DNA of 58,934 bases from JAEUMD01 sp044222395 (GCA_044222395.1 JBGANK010000018.1:1-58934); one strand, 5' to 3'; shown: positions 25,678-35,764, counted from the first letter of the stretch. Notes: a model not told the origin generated them from the sequence alone. Made by a program: numbers and translations.

Positions 25678-27117
25678 ATGTCATTCCTGGAGGACGGAGC
25701 CATCACCGCGGCAGCGCTGCAGGCGTTTGCGGATCAGGGTCAGCACGCCGCACGCCCGGTGCTCAACCAGCTCCCGCTCTCCGAGCTGGCTCAAAAGCTC
25801 GGCCTGTCGCAACTGATTCCCTATGGCGGCTTGCAGGGTGAAAGACTGAATCACTTCCTCGCCGACTATCTTGCCGCCTCCACGTGCCTTCACCATCCCC
25901 ACTTCATGGCGCATCAGGTTGCCGTCCCGCTGCCGCAAAGCGCGCTTGCAGCCCTCGTCGACGGCTTCACCAATAACGCCATGGCGATCTACGAGATGGG
26001 GCCGGCCGCCGCCGCCGTCGAGCACACCATACTCGAATGGATGTTGACCAAGATCGGCTGGTCCGCCGCGCCGCTCCCCGGCGCACATCACGAAAAGGGC
26101 TGCGCAGCTGCGGGTGTCCTCACCCATGGCGGTTCGCTCGCCAATCTCACCGCACTGTCCGCCGCCAGAGCTAGCATTGCTCCTTCGGCATGGGAAACCG
26201 GCACACCACCCGGCCTCGTCATCTTGGCTCCGCCGTCGTGTCACTATTCGATTGCACGCGCCGCAGGCATCATGGGGCTTGGCCAGCGGGCCGTCATTGC
26301 CGCACCTACGGACGCACTGGGCCGCCTTGATCCGAACCGTCTGTCAGACGCCTTTAGACAAATCGCCACTGATGGACGCCGCGTGCTTGCCGTTGTCGCA
26401 AACGCTTGCAGCACGGCCCTGGGGCTCTACGACCCGCTTCGCGACATCGCCGAAATCTGTCGCGCGCACGACGCCCGGCTGCACGTCGACGGCGCGCACG
26501 GCGCCTCGGTGCTCTTGTCTCCGCGGCTCCGACATCTCGTCGACGGCATAGAACTGGCGCAATCCGTCGTCTGGGACGCCCACAAGATGCTGCGCACCTC
26601 GACGCTTTGCGCGGCACTCCTCGTCAAGGATCACCGTCATCTCGACCGCGCATTTCGCGAAGAGGCGAGCTACCTTTTCCATGACAAGGACGAACCGGGA
26701 TTCGATTTCATCCACCGCACTGTCGAGTGCACGAAGGCCGGGCTCGGATTGAAGTTGTTCTTTGCTCTCGCCTACGAAGGCGAAGCAGCAATCGCGCGCA
26801 TGATCGAGCGGCAGACGGACCTCGCGCAGCAAGCCGCCCAATACCTCGAGGACGAACCCGACATCGAGGTTGCTGTCGAACCGCAATCCAACATCGTCTG
26901 CTTCAGGCTGGCCGGATCCGATGCGCTTCAGCTCGAGATGCGCAGACGCCTCACCCAACACGGTGAGTTCTATATCTCGACCGCCGAGGCGCTCGGCCGC
27001 CGCTGGCTCCGGCTCGCCTTGATGAACCCTGCAACCACCCTCGACGATATCAAGGCGCTGCTCGCCGAGCTACGCGCGGCGCGCGCCCGCATCATTGGCG
27101 AGACAGGCGCCACGTGA
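25678..27117 (+). CDS. PLP-dependent group II amino-acid decarboxylase
   Basis: 479 residues of the aromatic-L-amino-acid/glutamate/2,4-diaminobutyrate decarboxylase class. PLP motifs are HVDGAHGAS (aspartate for the pyridine nitrogen) and WDAHKML with the Schiff-base lysine K303. The N-terminal part has the usual HPHFMAHQ segment, a substrate-entry marker of the family. The C-terminal domain ends normally. It removes CO2 from an amino acid to give an amine; the substrate is not clear, and diaminobutyrate- or aromatic-type are both possible. It runs rightward, opposite to the acetyltransferase, and converges with the second decarboxylase. Confidence 0.88.
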   Translation: MSFLEDGAITAAALQAFADQGQHAARPVLNQLPLSELAQKLGLSQLIPYGGLQGERLNHFLADYLAASTCLHHPHFMAHQVAVPLPQSALAALVDGFTNNAMAIYEMGPAAAAVEHTILEWMLTKIGWSAAPLPGAHHEKGCAAAGVLTHGGSLANLTALSAARASIAPSAWETGTPPGLVILAPPSCHYSIARAAGIMGLGQRAVIAAPTDALGRLDPNRLSDAFRQIATDGRRVLAVVANACSTALGLYDPLRDIAEICRAHDARLHVDGAHGASVLLSPRLRHLVDGIELAQSVVWDAHKMLRTSTLCAALLVKDHRHLDRAFREEASYLFHDKDEPGFDFIHRTVECTKAGLGLKLFFALAYEGEAAIARMIERQTDLAQQAAQYLEDEPDIEVAVEPQSNIVCFRLAGSDALQLEMRRRLTQHGEFYISTAEALGRRWLRLALMNPATTLDDIKALLAELRAARARIIGETGAT

Positions 27118-27238
27118 GTTTCGCAATCCTACCATTGGGGCACCATCGCCAAAGATACATCGGCGGCACGCCGCAGCCTATGCGGGTCCCAAATCTCGCA
27201 TCCGCAAAGGCAGTCTGTCACCGCGCGTAGACAAAGTT

Positions 27239-27270
27239 GCGGCGGCAAGCTCCGTGAGCACTGCCGCCGC
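27239..27270. terminator. GC-rich inverted repeat between convergent decarboxylase genes
   Basis: Arms GCGGCGGCA (27239-27247) and TGCCGCCGC (27262-27270) with a 14-base loop lie between the two convergent genes ending at 27117 and 27303. There is no strong T run on either side, so it may act as a weak bidirectional terminator or only protect the mRNA ends. Confidence 0.4.
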
Positions 27271-27302
27271 ATCTTGTCCGATCGCCTACAGCAGAACCAA
27301 GT

Positions 27303-28487
27303 TCAGCCCCTGGCCTTGATGTCCTCTTGGCCGGCCCCGTACATGGTCAGCATCGGCTCGTCCTCCAGGATCACCTCGTCGTAGATCCCATAGCCGTTGA
27401 ACGATCCCGCGATCGCCCGCCCGTAGGCGCCGACGTTGCCGATCTCGATGTAGTCACCTTCCTTGATCGACGCCGGCAGCATGAAAGGCCCCTTCATCTG
27501 GTCGATCGAATCGCAGGTCGGCCCCCACATCTCGAACGGCACAAGCGCCTCGCCTTTCGTTGCCGGCCGGCTGACCAGCCGCGATGGGAACACGAAGCCC
27601 AGGTGCGCGGCGTCGAACAGCGTGCCGTAGGCGCCATCGTTGATGTAGAGATCATTGCCGCGACGCGCATCGACGCGCACGATCAGGCTTTCGGCCTCCG
27701 CCACCAGCGCCCGGCCGGGCTCGCACATCAGGCGAACGTCCTCGCGCACCGCCATCTTCTCGATGCCAGCGGTGATGGCGTCCATGAACGAGGCGAGCGG
27801 TGCCGGTCGCGAATCGGCATAGCATGCAGGGAACCCGCCGCCGACATCGAGCCGGTCGATTACGACGCCAGCCTTGACGATCAGCCGGTTGACCTCCTCG
27901 AGCGCCGAAACATAGGCCTCCGGCGTCAGCGTCTGCGAACCGACATGGAACGTCGCGCCAAGCTCGGTGGCGACCTGCCGCGTCTTGACCATGAGGCGCG
28001 CGGCGGCAGCACCCTGGATACCGAACTTCTTCTCCAGCGGCACCCGCGAGTTCTTGGGCCGGACGGCAATGCGCACGAACAGCTTCAGGTCGCGGGCCGG
28101 TCCGCGCGCGCCCGTCGTCTCCTCGACGATCTTCTTCAGCTCGTCCTCGCTGTCGAGTGCGAACGAACGAATGCCCAGGTCGTAAGCGCGGCGGATCGCG
28201 CTGCGCGACTTCACTGGATGCATGAAGTGCAGTTCGACACCCGGAATGGTCGCCGCATCCTCCAGCTCCGGCAGCGAGGCCACGTCGAAATGGCGGATGC
28301 CAGCCCCGTAGAGGGCGCCGATCAGGAAAACCGAGCTGTTGGCCTTGTAGGCGTAGGCGACGTCACCGGGGAAACGGTCCAGGAACCAGCGCGCCGCGCG
28401 CGCCGTGGCGTGCGGCCTGACGCCAAGCACGGGACGATCGGGCTTGCGTGCCGAGACGAGCTCTACAGCAGAGGGGAATTTTTCCAT
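27303..28487 (-). CDS. Ornithine/lysine decarboxylase, alanine-racemase fold
   Basis: 394 residues of the group IV (eukaryotic ODC-like) PLP decarboxylases. AYAYKAN places the Schiff-base lysine at K48. FHVGSQT and GGGFPACY bind the phosphate of PLP. WGPTCDSID holds the catalytic cysteine C325 that completes the active site of the partner subunit. The enzyme makes putrescine (or cadaverine) from ornithine (or lysine); alphaproteobacteria commonly use this type for polyamine synthesis. The start has GAGGTCCC upstream. It is a complete, ordinary-looking gene transcribed leftward, convergent with the other decarboxylase. Confidence 0.9.
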   Translation of the reverse strand: MEKFPSAVELVSARKPDRPVLGVRPHATARAARWFLDRFPGDVAYAYKANSSVFLIGALYGAGIRHFDVASLPELEDAATIPGVELHFMHPVKSRSAIRRAYDLGIRSFALDSEDELKKIVEETTGARGPARDLKLFVRIAVRPKNSRVPLEKKFGIQGAAAARLMVKTRQVATELGATFHVGSQTLTPEAYVSALEEVNRLIVKAGVVIDRLDVGGGFPACYADSRPAPLASFMDAITAGIEKMAVREDVRLMCEPGRALVAEAESLIVRVDARRGNDLYINDGAYGTLFDAAHLGFVFPSRLVSRPATKGEALVPFEMWGPTCDSIDQMKGPFMLPASIKEGDYIEIGNVGAYGRAIAGSFNGYGIYDEVILEDEPMLTMYGAGQEDIKARG

Positions 28488-28712
28488 CGCATGGGACCTC
28501 CACCAGTCGAAGTTGGACCAGATGGCGCTCTAACCAGCAGAGACCGCCGAAACAAGGAATTGTGGAGCCGACATATGGGGCAAACGGCCCCCCCTGTAAA
28601 GTCCGCGAAAGTTCGCAGGCACAAAAAACTGTCTCTGCCCGCCCGCTCCATCGTCTTGGTTAATCCTACGACAGCAGCGCACCCCTTTGCTCCGGCCGAA
28701 AGTCCACACCGA

Positions 28713-31691
28713 TCAATGTGCAATTCTGACCGTGATGGCAGCCCGCGATTGCGCCGGCGCGGTCGCCGGAGCTGGCCGCAGCTTGGCTGGAGCACGATCC
28801 TTCCGCCGGTCGATGTCATCGCCATTGTTGAGCGGAACGCGCGGCTCACGCGCCGCCTTCACGGAGGCATCGAGGAAACGCTCCCAGCTGCCCAGCGGCG
28901 TGAAATTGTGATGCGTGAAATCGGGCCGAATCCCCGCTGGCACGGGCTCGCCCTCCTCGCAGATCGCCACAAACGATTCCGAACCCGGCCGCTTCATCAC
29001 GAACCGGTAGGACGCATCGTTGCCCGGCAACCGGATCACCTCGCCCGCCTTGATCAGATTGTCGCGGTCGAACTCGTTGGGGAACAGCACGGTGGCGCGC
29101 CCCTCGTTATCGATATTGACCAGCGTCAAGTAGCAGGCCCGCCCGGACCGCACCTTGAGCGTGATCCGGTCGTCGTTGAAGTAGGCGGGCTTGTCCGGCC
29201 ACAGCTGTAGCGCGTTGCCCGAGAGCTGCGGCTGCACCACGCCTGTGCCGACGTTGGCGGCTGCCGCAGCAGTACCAAGCGTCGCCACCGTCGCCGAGCC
29301 GGTACTGTCACGTTCGAAGGCCGGCCGCAACATCCCCAACTCGGCACGCGAAAGGCGCCCGTAAAGCAACCGCATGGCGAGCGCATTCGTCTCTGGTTCG
29401 GCACGCTCGAGCTGTGCCAGGCGATCGGCGAGTTCGTCGGGCGTGATCAGCATTTCGGCCGCTGCAGCCGCGAGATCGAGATCGCGATTATATCGCCCGG
29501 CAAGCGCCATGATGAGCTCTTGGCCATGCGCACGGCCGTCGCCATCCCCGCCGGCAAGTGTCAGCGCACGCCGAATGCCGAACCGATCATCGTTGATGGT
29601 CGCCGCAAGCTCCGACTTCCCCATGACGAACTGACGCGCGATGTCCCGCGCAATCGAATTGCCGCGATAAGACTGGCTTTCCAGATGCTCCGCCAGTCGA
29701 TCCTCGAAGGCTTCCGCGCCCTGCGCATGGCAGGCCCCGCAGCTGAGGCCCGACCGCATCTCGCGCACGCTCGCAGCCGCCGAAACCGCATCACCATGGT
29801 TTACTTTCGCCGTCCCTGTGGCGCTGCCTCCATTGCTCGCGCTGCTGGCGCTGCCATTGCCGGCATCGGCGCGCGACGCCCCGTTGGCACCCTGCTGCCC
29901 AACTTCGACCTTGCCATTGGCCTGCACACCGCCCTCTGCTGCCTTACCGGTTTCGCCCGAGCCCGCAGTGGGCTCGCGCGCTGCCTGGACTGTCGCGACC
30001 GGAGCGGCAATCGACGCCTTCGCCATACCGTCCGCGTCGAACGCCATGAAGGCGGCAAACCCGGTGGGCAAGGCGAACAGCGCGCGCGTGCTCAGATGCG
30101 TCAGCGCGACCGGCTTGCTTGCGCCTTCCGATTTGTTGACCCACGGCAGCAGCGGGTTGTCGAACACGGAGGCGGCGTCCGCATCGCTCTGGTAGTCATG
30201 TGCCAGCCACAGCGCACCGTGCGCGGTTGGATACCGCTCGATTACGCGCGGCCCGCCCGTCACCTTGCTTGCCGTCAGAACGCCGCGCCGGGCGACACGG
30301 TCCTCGCGCTGGTCGTCGAGGTCGATGCCGAGCTTCTTGGCAAGACCATCGAGCGTGTCCGGTAACCTTAGCAGCCGCGAATAGAAAGCAGGATCCATCA
30401 CCCGCTCGGCCAACCAGTCGCCGGCCACGATCGGAACCTCGGTCCCCGTCCGCTTTCGCACGTCTTCGGTTGTCGCAAGTCGCACATCCGTCGAATTCGG
30501 TTTCGCTGCGAAGTCCCACTGCTCCCGCGTCCAGCCGAGCGAACTGAGCCGCACCGCCATGATCGCAAGAGATTCGCCGATCGTTTCCACCAGCGCCGGC
30601 GACGTCGACCAGGTCAGGCTGTTGAGCGTCTTGATCACGCCCTCGCGGTACGCCGCCAGCGACGCGTCACTGGCACAAGAGTTGACGATGTGCGCGAGCG
30701 AAATGAAACGCGTATCGCGGGCCTGCTCCGTGCCGACCCGATCGAGCCATTGCGCCATGGTCGAATCCAGCACGCCTTGCGTCATCTGCGTGCGCCCCTG
30801 GCAATCCGAAGGCGCAGCCGCTCTGTCGAGGGATTTGATCCAGGCTCGCACGCTCTGCATCTCATCGGCAGAGGGGGCCGACCCGGCAGCACCATGCCGC
30901 ATCACGTCTGGCGGCATCTGGCGAGCAATCATCTGCTGGTAGATCGGCGAGGCATCGGGCTCGCCCGGTCGCACCAAGCCAGGATCCAGCGCCAATTCAT
31001 CGACAGAGAGAATATTCGCGATGCCGCCTTCCGGCTGCAAACGCCCATCGAGCGCACCCGACTGGTGGCACCGGGAACAATGCTTCTGCATGATCGTGCG
31101 CACCCGCTCGGGCAACAGCACTGCAGCACTTGCCGGCGGCAGTACAGCAACGACGGTATTGGTTGCAGTGTCTGTCGGCCGTGGTTCTGACGGCGGTTGT
31201 TGCGTCGGCGGAGTTGGTGCAGACACCGCTGCCGAAGGTGTTATGGCCCTCGACTGTTGAGCCGCTGGAGCTGAAGGGGGAGCCGCCGGTGCCAAGGCAG
31301 CCGGCGCGGCGTCACGGGGTGCATCCGCATTCGTTGCGGCCGGCTGGGCGGCAATAGAAGCACGCGTTGGCTTCCGCACCGGTAGCGGAACCTCACGCGC
31401 GCGCAAGTTGTTTGCGGGTGTCTGCTGCCGCCCGCGCGGCCGCGCTTCGGCTGGTGCGTCTAGAGCCACAAAGAGCAGCACGGCAACGAGAACTGCAAGG
31501 CCAGCCGCAAAAGCCGAACTTACCGTTTCCCCGCGCTTTGCATAAGGTATCGGGGCCTGCCGTGCACACCGGCTTGCTAGAGTGCCGAGCACTCTCAACC
31601 CTCGCTGTTGCGCACCCGCCTTCAGCCCGTCTTCCGCGCCACGCAGCACAACAAATCCTTCCGCAACTTCAATGCTCGAGGCTGGGACCAT
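28713..31691 (-). CDS. Membrane-anchored dihaem cytochrome with C-terminal DUF4384
   Basis: 992 residues from the ATG at 31691 (AGGTG upstream). A cytoplasmic N-terminus is followed by one membrane helix at about 58-80, then a long proline/alanine-rich linker (85-190). Haem motif CSRCH is at 205-209 in a planctomycete-type cytochrome C segment (WIKSLDR later), and a second haem motif CGACH at 651-655 is preceded by a low-complexity Gly/Ser/Ala stretch (570-640). The C-terminal region (about 840-940) is DUF4384: LQLWPDKPAYFNDDR, then YLTLVNIDNEGRATVLFPNE. DUF4384 is often found with caspase-like proteins; here the caspase is the neighbouring upstream gene, 189 bases away. The haems point to a periplasmic redox role. 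I cannot name a substrate. Confidence 0.75.
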   Translation of the reverse strand: MVPASSIEVAEGFVVLRGAEDGLKAGAQQRGLRVLGTLASRCARQAPIPYAKRGETVSSAFAAGLAVLVAVLLFVALDAPAEARPRGRQQTPANNLRAREVPLPVRKPTRASIAAQPAATNADAPRDAAPAALAPAAPPSAPAAQQSRAITPSAAVSAPTPPTQQPPSEPRPTDTATNTVVAVLPPASAAVLLPERVRTIMQKHCSRCHQSGALDGRLQPEGGIANILSVDELALDPGLVRPGEPDASPIYQQMIARQMPPDVMRHGAAGSAPSADEMQSVRAWIKSLDRAAAPSDCQGRTQMTQGVLDSTMAQWLDRVGTEQARDTRFISLAHIVNSCASDASLAAYREGVIKTLNSLTWSTSPALVETIGESLAIMAVRLSSLGWTREQWDFAAKPNSTDVRLATTEDVRKRTGTEVPIVAGDWLAERVMDPAFYSRLLRLPDTLDGLAKKLGIDLDDQREDRVARRGVLTASKVTGGPRVIERYPTAHGALWLAHDYQSDADAASVFDNPLLPWVNKSEGASKPVALTHLSTRALFALPTGFAAFMAFDADGMAKASIAAPVATVQAAREPTAGSGETGKAAEGGVQANGKVEVGQQGANGASRADAGNGSASSASNGGSATGTAKVNHGDAVSAAASVREMRSGLSCGACHAQGAEAFEDRLAEHLESQSYRGNSIARDIARQFVMGKSELAATINDDRFGIRRALTLAGGDGDGRAHGQELIMALAGRYNRDLDLAAAAAEMLITPDELADRLAQLERAEPETNALAMRLLYGRLSRAELGMLRPAFERDSTGSATVATLGTAAAAANVGTGVVQPQLSGNALQLWPDKPAYFNDDRITLKVRSGRACYLTLVNIDNEGRATVLFPNEFDRDNLIKAGEVIRLPGNDASYRFVMKRPGSESFVAICEEGEPVPAGIRPDFTHHNFTPLGSWERFLDASVKAAREPRVPLNNGDDIDRRKDRAPAKLRPAPATAPAQSRAAITVRIAH

Positions 31692-31880
31692 ACGCACCTC
31701 AGCCGATCCCGCCTAGGGTCGCGGCGCAACACCCCGCCACCCCGACAAGAGACCGGAACTGAGCTTGCCCATGACACTGTGCCGTGCGACGGCCAGCCCC
31801 GCTCCCGATGAACAATGCCGCAAATTCCGCCGGAAAAGCGAACCTGAGCAGCCGACCGGAGGGTCGAGAGTTCGGCTTTG

Positions 31881-33740
31881 TCAGGTCCCCGAGGCAACCC
31901 TGCGGATGGCATTCTTGGTCGATGCGTTGAAAATCCCGTGCACGGTCCCGCGATAAAGCCCGCGCCTGGCAAGCGCCCGCTGGAGTGCGCGGCGCGTCGC
32001 AAAGCTCCACGCGTTGGGCCGCTCCAAGAGCTCACGCTCGGCCTCTCTGTTCTTGCCTGCCAGCGCCGCCAGCAGATGCTCCGCCGCTCGGTCAGGATCA
32101 TGCGCCACCCCGCGCCCCTCATCGTAGAAATAGGCAAGCTCGCGGCGCGCACCGGAATGGCCACGCTCGGCCGCGGTCTGCAATAGGCGAACCGCCTCGG
32201 CAAGATCCGTCGCCCCGCCCTCGCCCCGCGCCAGCATCAAGGCGAGATTGAACATGGCGCGCGCATCTCCGCGATCCGCTGCCATGCGATACCAATGGCG
32301 CGCCGACTTCTGGTTCTGCGCGACACCCTTGCCCTGGGCGTAGAGGAATCCAAGGCTCGTCATGCCGTTCGGATCGCCGGCATCCGCAGCAAGCCGGTAG
32401 AGGCGCAACGCCTCCGCCAGATCGGATGGCACTCCATTTCCGAACTCGTGCATCGAGCCCAACGCCGACATCGCCGCTGGATAGCCTTGCTCTGCCGCAC
32501 GCTTGTACCAGCCCGTTGCGGCTTCGACGTCCTTGCGCACACCGCGCCCGCGCTCGTAGAGCCGCGCCAGCCTGTACATCGCCGCCGGCAAACCCAGCTC
32601 TGCCGCTTTGAGATAAAGCTTGGCGGCCTCGACAAATCCCGCAGCGTCGTTGGACCGGCTCTCTGCCGTAAGCCCGTCCTCGTAGGCCTTCTCCTGATCG
32701 GATCGCGTTGCCGCTCTGATCGTCGAGCCGGTGACGACGGACGCCCAAGGACCGGCGTGCTGCGACAACTTATCCAGCCGCAGCACCGCCAGCTCCGAGA
32801 AGACGCCATTGGGATAGATTGCAATATGCCGCTTCAGCAGGGTCGCGTCATTGCTGGTCTTGATCTTTTCCCAGGCAGCAAGCTCCTCCAGGTGGCGCGC
32901 ATCGATTCCCGCCAGCGGCGGAGTGCGCGCTTCCGGTTCGGCTGCCTTCGGTCGGAAGAAGAATTCGCCGGTCAGCGAAGAGTGCTCCCACGGCACTTGC
33001 TTGTTGGCGGTCAGCTGCAGCACCTGCCGCCGCGTGCGCCGGAACGTCTCTTCGAGCGCAATACCCTCTTCGAGAATGTGTTGCGCCAGCGCATCCGAAT
33101 AGGGACTGTGCTCTCCCTCGCCATCCTGTGCCACCTCGCCTGGGCCGGTCGCATACGCGATCAGCGTTCCCGCCGGCGATTGCACCGGCGCCAGACCGCG
33201 CGCGGTCGAGCGCACGCGCACGGGGAAAGGATTGTCGCGGCACGCATCGAGGATCGCAATGTTGAGGCGACTCTGCGCGTGCTCCATTGTCTTCAGCAAC
33301 TCGGTGAGGCTGACGCCCTGCAGCGGCACCTCGCTGGCGTCGGTGATGTCGGCTCCAACAGGTATCAGGTAGTTCTGCCCGTCCACCTGCACGCCATGCC
33401 CGGCGTAATAGAACACCCCGACACTGTCGGAAACGCGCAGTTCGCGTCCGAACGCCAGGATCGCCTGACGCATCGCGTTCTGGTCGGCATCAATCAGCGC
33501 ACGAACCGCAAAACCAACCTGCGTCAGGCTCCGCGCGATCGCCGCTGCGTCGTTCTTCGGATTGCGGAGCGGTATCTTGCTGTAGCCCGAGTTGCCGATG
33601 ACCAGTGCAATGCGTGTCTCGGCCCGGCCCGGACTGGCGACGACACAGAGCGCCAGTATCAGCATGGCAACGAGCCCAGCCCAACGGCCTGGTCCGCTCG
33701 GCAACCCGTGGTGATGAGCATGGCGGAACGGCACGCGCAT
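31881..33740 (-). CDS. Exported caspase-like (C14) protein with Sel1 repeats and C-terminal peptidoglycan-binding domain
   Basis: 619 residues from the ATG at 33740, chosen because a signal peptide (residues 15-40, ending SPGRAE) starts the protein there; the longer frame adds arginine-rich sequence with no homology. The caspase domain is at about 42-285, with catalytic H115 (YYAGHGVQ) and C167 (LDACRDNPF) both present, so it should be active. Four or more Sel1 repeats occur at about 395-570 (AMYRLARLYERGRGV, AMSALGSMHEFGNGV, GMTSLGFLYAQGKGV, AMFNLALMLARGEGG). The C-terminus (about 580-617) has ALQRALARRGLYRGTVHGIF, resembling a peptidoglycan-binding domain. So a protease anchored to the cell wall is likely. 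It precedes the dihaem DUF4384 gene on the same strand. Confidence 0.84.
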   Translation of the reverse strand: MRVPFRHAHHHGLPSGPGRWAGLVAMLILALCVVASPGRAETRIALVIGNSGYSKIPLRNPKNDAAAIARSLTQVGFAVRALIDADQNAMRQAILAFGRELRVSDSVGVFYYAGHGVQVDGQNYLIPVGADITDASEVPLQGVSLTELLKTMEHAQSRLNIAILDACRDNPFPVRVRSTARGLAPVQSPAGTLIAYATGPGEVAQDGEGEHSPYSDALAQHILEEGIALEETFRRTRRQVLQLTANKQVPWEHSSLTGEFFFRPKAAEPEARTPPLAGIDARHLEELAAWEKIKTSNDATLLKRHIAIYPNGVFSELAVLRLDKLSQHAGPWASVVTGSTIRAATRSDQEKAYEDGLTAESRSNDAAGFVEAAKLYLKAAELGLPAAMYRLARLYERGRGVRKDVEAATGWYKRAAEQGYPAAMSALGSMHEFGNGVPSDLAEALRLYRLAADAGDPNGMTSLGFLYAQGKGVAQNQKSARHWYRMAADRGDARAMFNLALMLARGEGGATDLAEAVRLLQTAAERGHSGARRELAYFYDEGRGVAHDPDRAAEHLLAALAGKNREAERELLERPNAWSFATRRALQRALARRGLYRGTVHGIFNASTKNAIRRVASGT

Positions 33741-34090
33741 GGCCCCTGCACTGGGAGTGCGATGCCAGAGCGCATCCCCCAGCCGCGTCACAATTTCACC
33801 GCTCGTGATCACTGTAGCCGCCGGCCCCCAGCCCACATCGGAGAAGATTCTGGACCGCCAACAGCGGTAGACCGCCGCCGCCGTCCGACGTCGGAATTCC
33901 TCCGTCCGGGCACGCCTCCCCGAATCGCTGCAAGGATAGCCCCACCGCCCCCGTCTGGAACCTCGGCCGCGACGTATTCCACGCCTTCCACGGTGAACCA
34001 ATGTGGCGGAAATGACTGTGCCCTGGCGCCGGGCGATGCGACAGTGCCGCCGGCGCCCGGAATTGGGCGCGACAGCAACAGTCGTGAGCC
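33741..34090. promoter_or_regulatory. Divergent gap between caspase and ThDP enzyme genes
   Basis: 350 bases between divergent genes. The open frames that cross it are GC-driven shadows. Promoters for both neighbours should lie here, but I cannot point to clear -35/-10 pairs. Confidence 0.4.
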
Positions 34091-35764
34091 ATGCGAAGCG
34101 GCGGCAAGATCCTCGTTGACCAGTTGCGCCGGAACGGCGCGTCCCGCATTTTCACGGTGCCGGGCGAGAGCTTTCTTGCGGTCCTCGACGCACTCCACGA
34201 CGGCGAAGGCATCGATGTCATCGTCTGCCGGCACGAAGGCGCTGCCGCGATGATGGCCGAGGCGACGGCCCGCCTCGCTGGCCCTGCACGACCCGCCGCA
34301 GGCGTGGCAATGGTGTCGCGCGGACCCGGCCTCGCCAACGCCATGAGCGGACTGCACGTCGCCATGCAAGGGGCGACGCCACTACTGCTGCTCGTTGGCT
34401 TGCCTCCGTCGAGGCACATGGGCCGCGGCGGCTTCCAGGAGGTGTCGCTGTCGCATCTGGCAGGATCGTTCGCCAAGCACGTCGAGATCGTTGGTGACGT
34501 CGATCGCATACCCGAGATAATCGCGCGTGCACTGACAATTGCCCAAGCCGGCCGCGCCGGACCCGCAGTTGTCGGGTTTCATGAAGACGTGCTCTCCGGC
34601 AACAGCGAGGTCGCCGATGCTGCGCCGGTCGTGCCGGCCGCGCCCGGCCCCACTCACGACGACATGATGCGCCTTGCCGAAGCGATCGAGAAAGCCGAGT
34701 GGCCGATCATTCTCGCCGGCGGTCGCTGGACGCCTGACGCCAGCCGTCGCCTCACGACCTTCGCCGAGCGCCTCGATCTTCCCGTGCTTGCCAGTTTCCG
34801 CAGCCAGGACGCCATCGACAACCGCAGTACGGCATATTGCGGTCACGCCGGACTGGGCGCACCGCCAAAGCTCAGGTCTGCGCTGGCATCGGCGGACCTC
34901 GTCATCGCCATCGGCACCCATCTCGATGAAGTGACGGTCGGTTCATACGACACAATCAAAGTCCCCACACCACGTCAGCGGCTCCTACACGTACATCCCG
35001 ACCCCGCAACCGTCGGCCGCAATCATCGCACCGAGTTGGCGATCGTCTCCACCGTCGATCGCTTCGCCGAGCGTCTCGACGATCTGCTCCCCTCGATGCA
35101 GTCCGGCATGCCACAGCGCTGGAGCCGGCTCCGCCGCGACATGCGCGGTGCGTTCGAAGCCTCCCAGCGCATTCCAGCATCTCCCGGCCAGATGCGGCTC
35201 GAGGACGCAATCCATCACCTGAGCGAGGTTCTGCCCGACGACGCCATCATCACCAACGGCGCCGGCAACTACGCCGCCTTCCTGCATCGCGCATTCACCT
35301 ACAAAGCGCCGCTGTCGCAGTTGGCACCGGTCTCTGGTTCGATGGGCTATGGTTTGCCGGCCGCCATCGCCGCCAAGCTCGCCGCACCCGACCGCGAAGT
35401 CGTCGCCATCACCGGCGACGGCTGCTTCCAGATGACTGGCCAGGACCTGGCAACCGCGGTGCAGTTCGGCATCGCGCTGACGATCATCGTTGCCAACAAC
35501 GCAACGCTTGGCACCATCCGCGCCGCGCAGGAACGAGCCTACCCTGGCCGACCTATCGCCACACGCCTCGTCAATCCGGATTTCGCGGCACTCGCCCGCA
35601 CCTATGGCGCCGAGGGTGAACGTGCGGACTCGCTCGACGCCTTCAAGGAGATCCTCGCCCGTGCCCGCACTTCGAACGGCCCTTACCTGATCGAGCTCTT
35701 AATCGACCGCGGTGCGCTGGCACCCGGCATCAGGGCGGCAAGCGCAAAGAAAGATAAAATTTAA
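34091..35764 (+). CDS. Thiamine diphosphate-dependent enzyme (acetolactate synthase large-subunit-like)
   Basis: 557 residues with the three-domain ThDP fold. The N-terminal pyrimidine-binding domain shows CRHEGAAAMMAEA, with the catalytic glutamate of the HEG motif. The middle domain has WPIILAGGRWTPDASRR. The C-terminal pyrophosphate domain has the GDG...NN signature, GDGCFQMTGQDL with NN 22 or so residues later. Related proteins make acetolactate, decarboxylate oxo acids or benzoylformate; the exact reaction is not evident. There is no small regulatory subunit next to it, which argues against a biosynthetic acetolactate synthase. It runs alone, rightward. Confidence 0.85.
   Translation: MRSGGKILVDQLRRNGASRIFTVPGESFLAVLDALHDGEGIDVIVCRHEGAAAMMAEATARLAGPARPAAGVAMVSRGPGLANAMSGLHVAMQGATPLLLLVGLPPSRHMGRGGFQEVSLSHLAGSFAKHVEIVGDVDRIPEIIARALTIAQAGRAGPAVVGFHEDVLSGNSEVADAAPVVPAAPGPTHDDMMRLAEAIEKAEWPIILAGGRWTPDASRRLTTFAERLDLPVLASFRSQDAIDNRSTAYCGHAGLGAPPKLRSALASADLVIAIGTHLDEVTVGSYDTIKVPTPRQRLLHVHPDPATVGRNHRTELAIVSTVDRFAERLDDLLPSMQSGMPQRWSRLRRDMRGAFEASQRIPASPGQMRLEDAIHHLSEVLPDDAIITNGAGNYAAFLHRAFTYKAPLSQLAPVSGSMGYGLPAAIAAKLAAPDREVVAITGDGCFQMTGQDLATAVQFGIALTIIVANNATLGTIRAAQERAYPGRPIATRLVNPDFAALARTYGAEGERADSLDAFKEILARARTSNGPYLIELLIDRGALAPGIRAASAKKDKI

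Noticed and set aside
27327..29210. 627-residue plus-strand frame over the ornithine decarboxylase gene
   Set aside because: Arginine/histidine-rich shadow of the real leftward gene with its clear PLP motifs.
32295..34253. 652-residue plus-strand frame over the caspase gene
   Set aside because: Shadow frame; the leftward frame has a complete caspase domain and Sel1 repeats.
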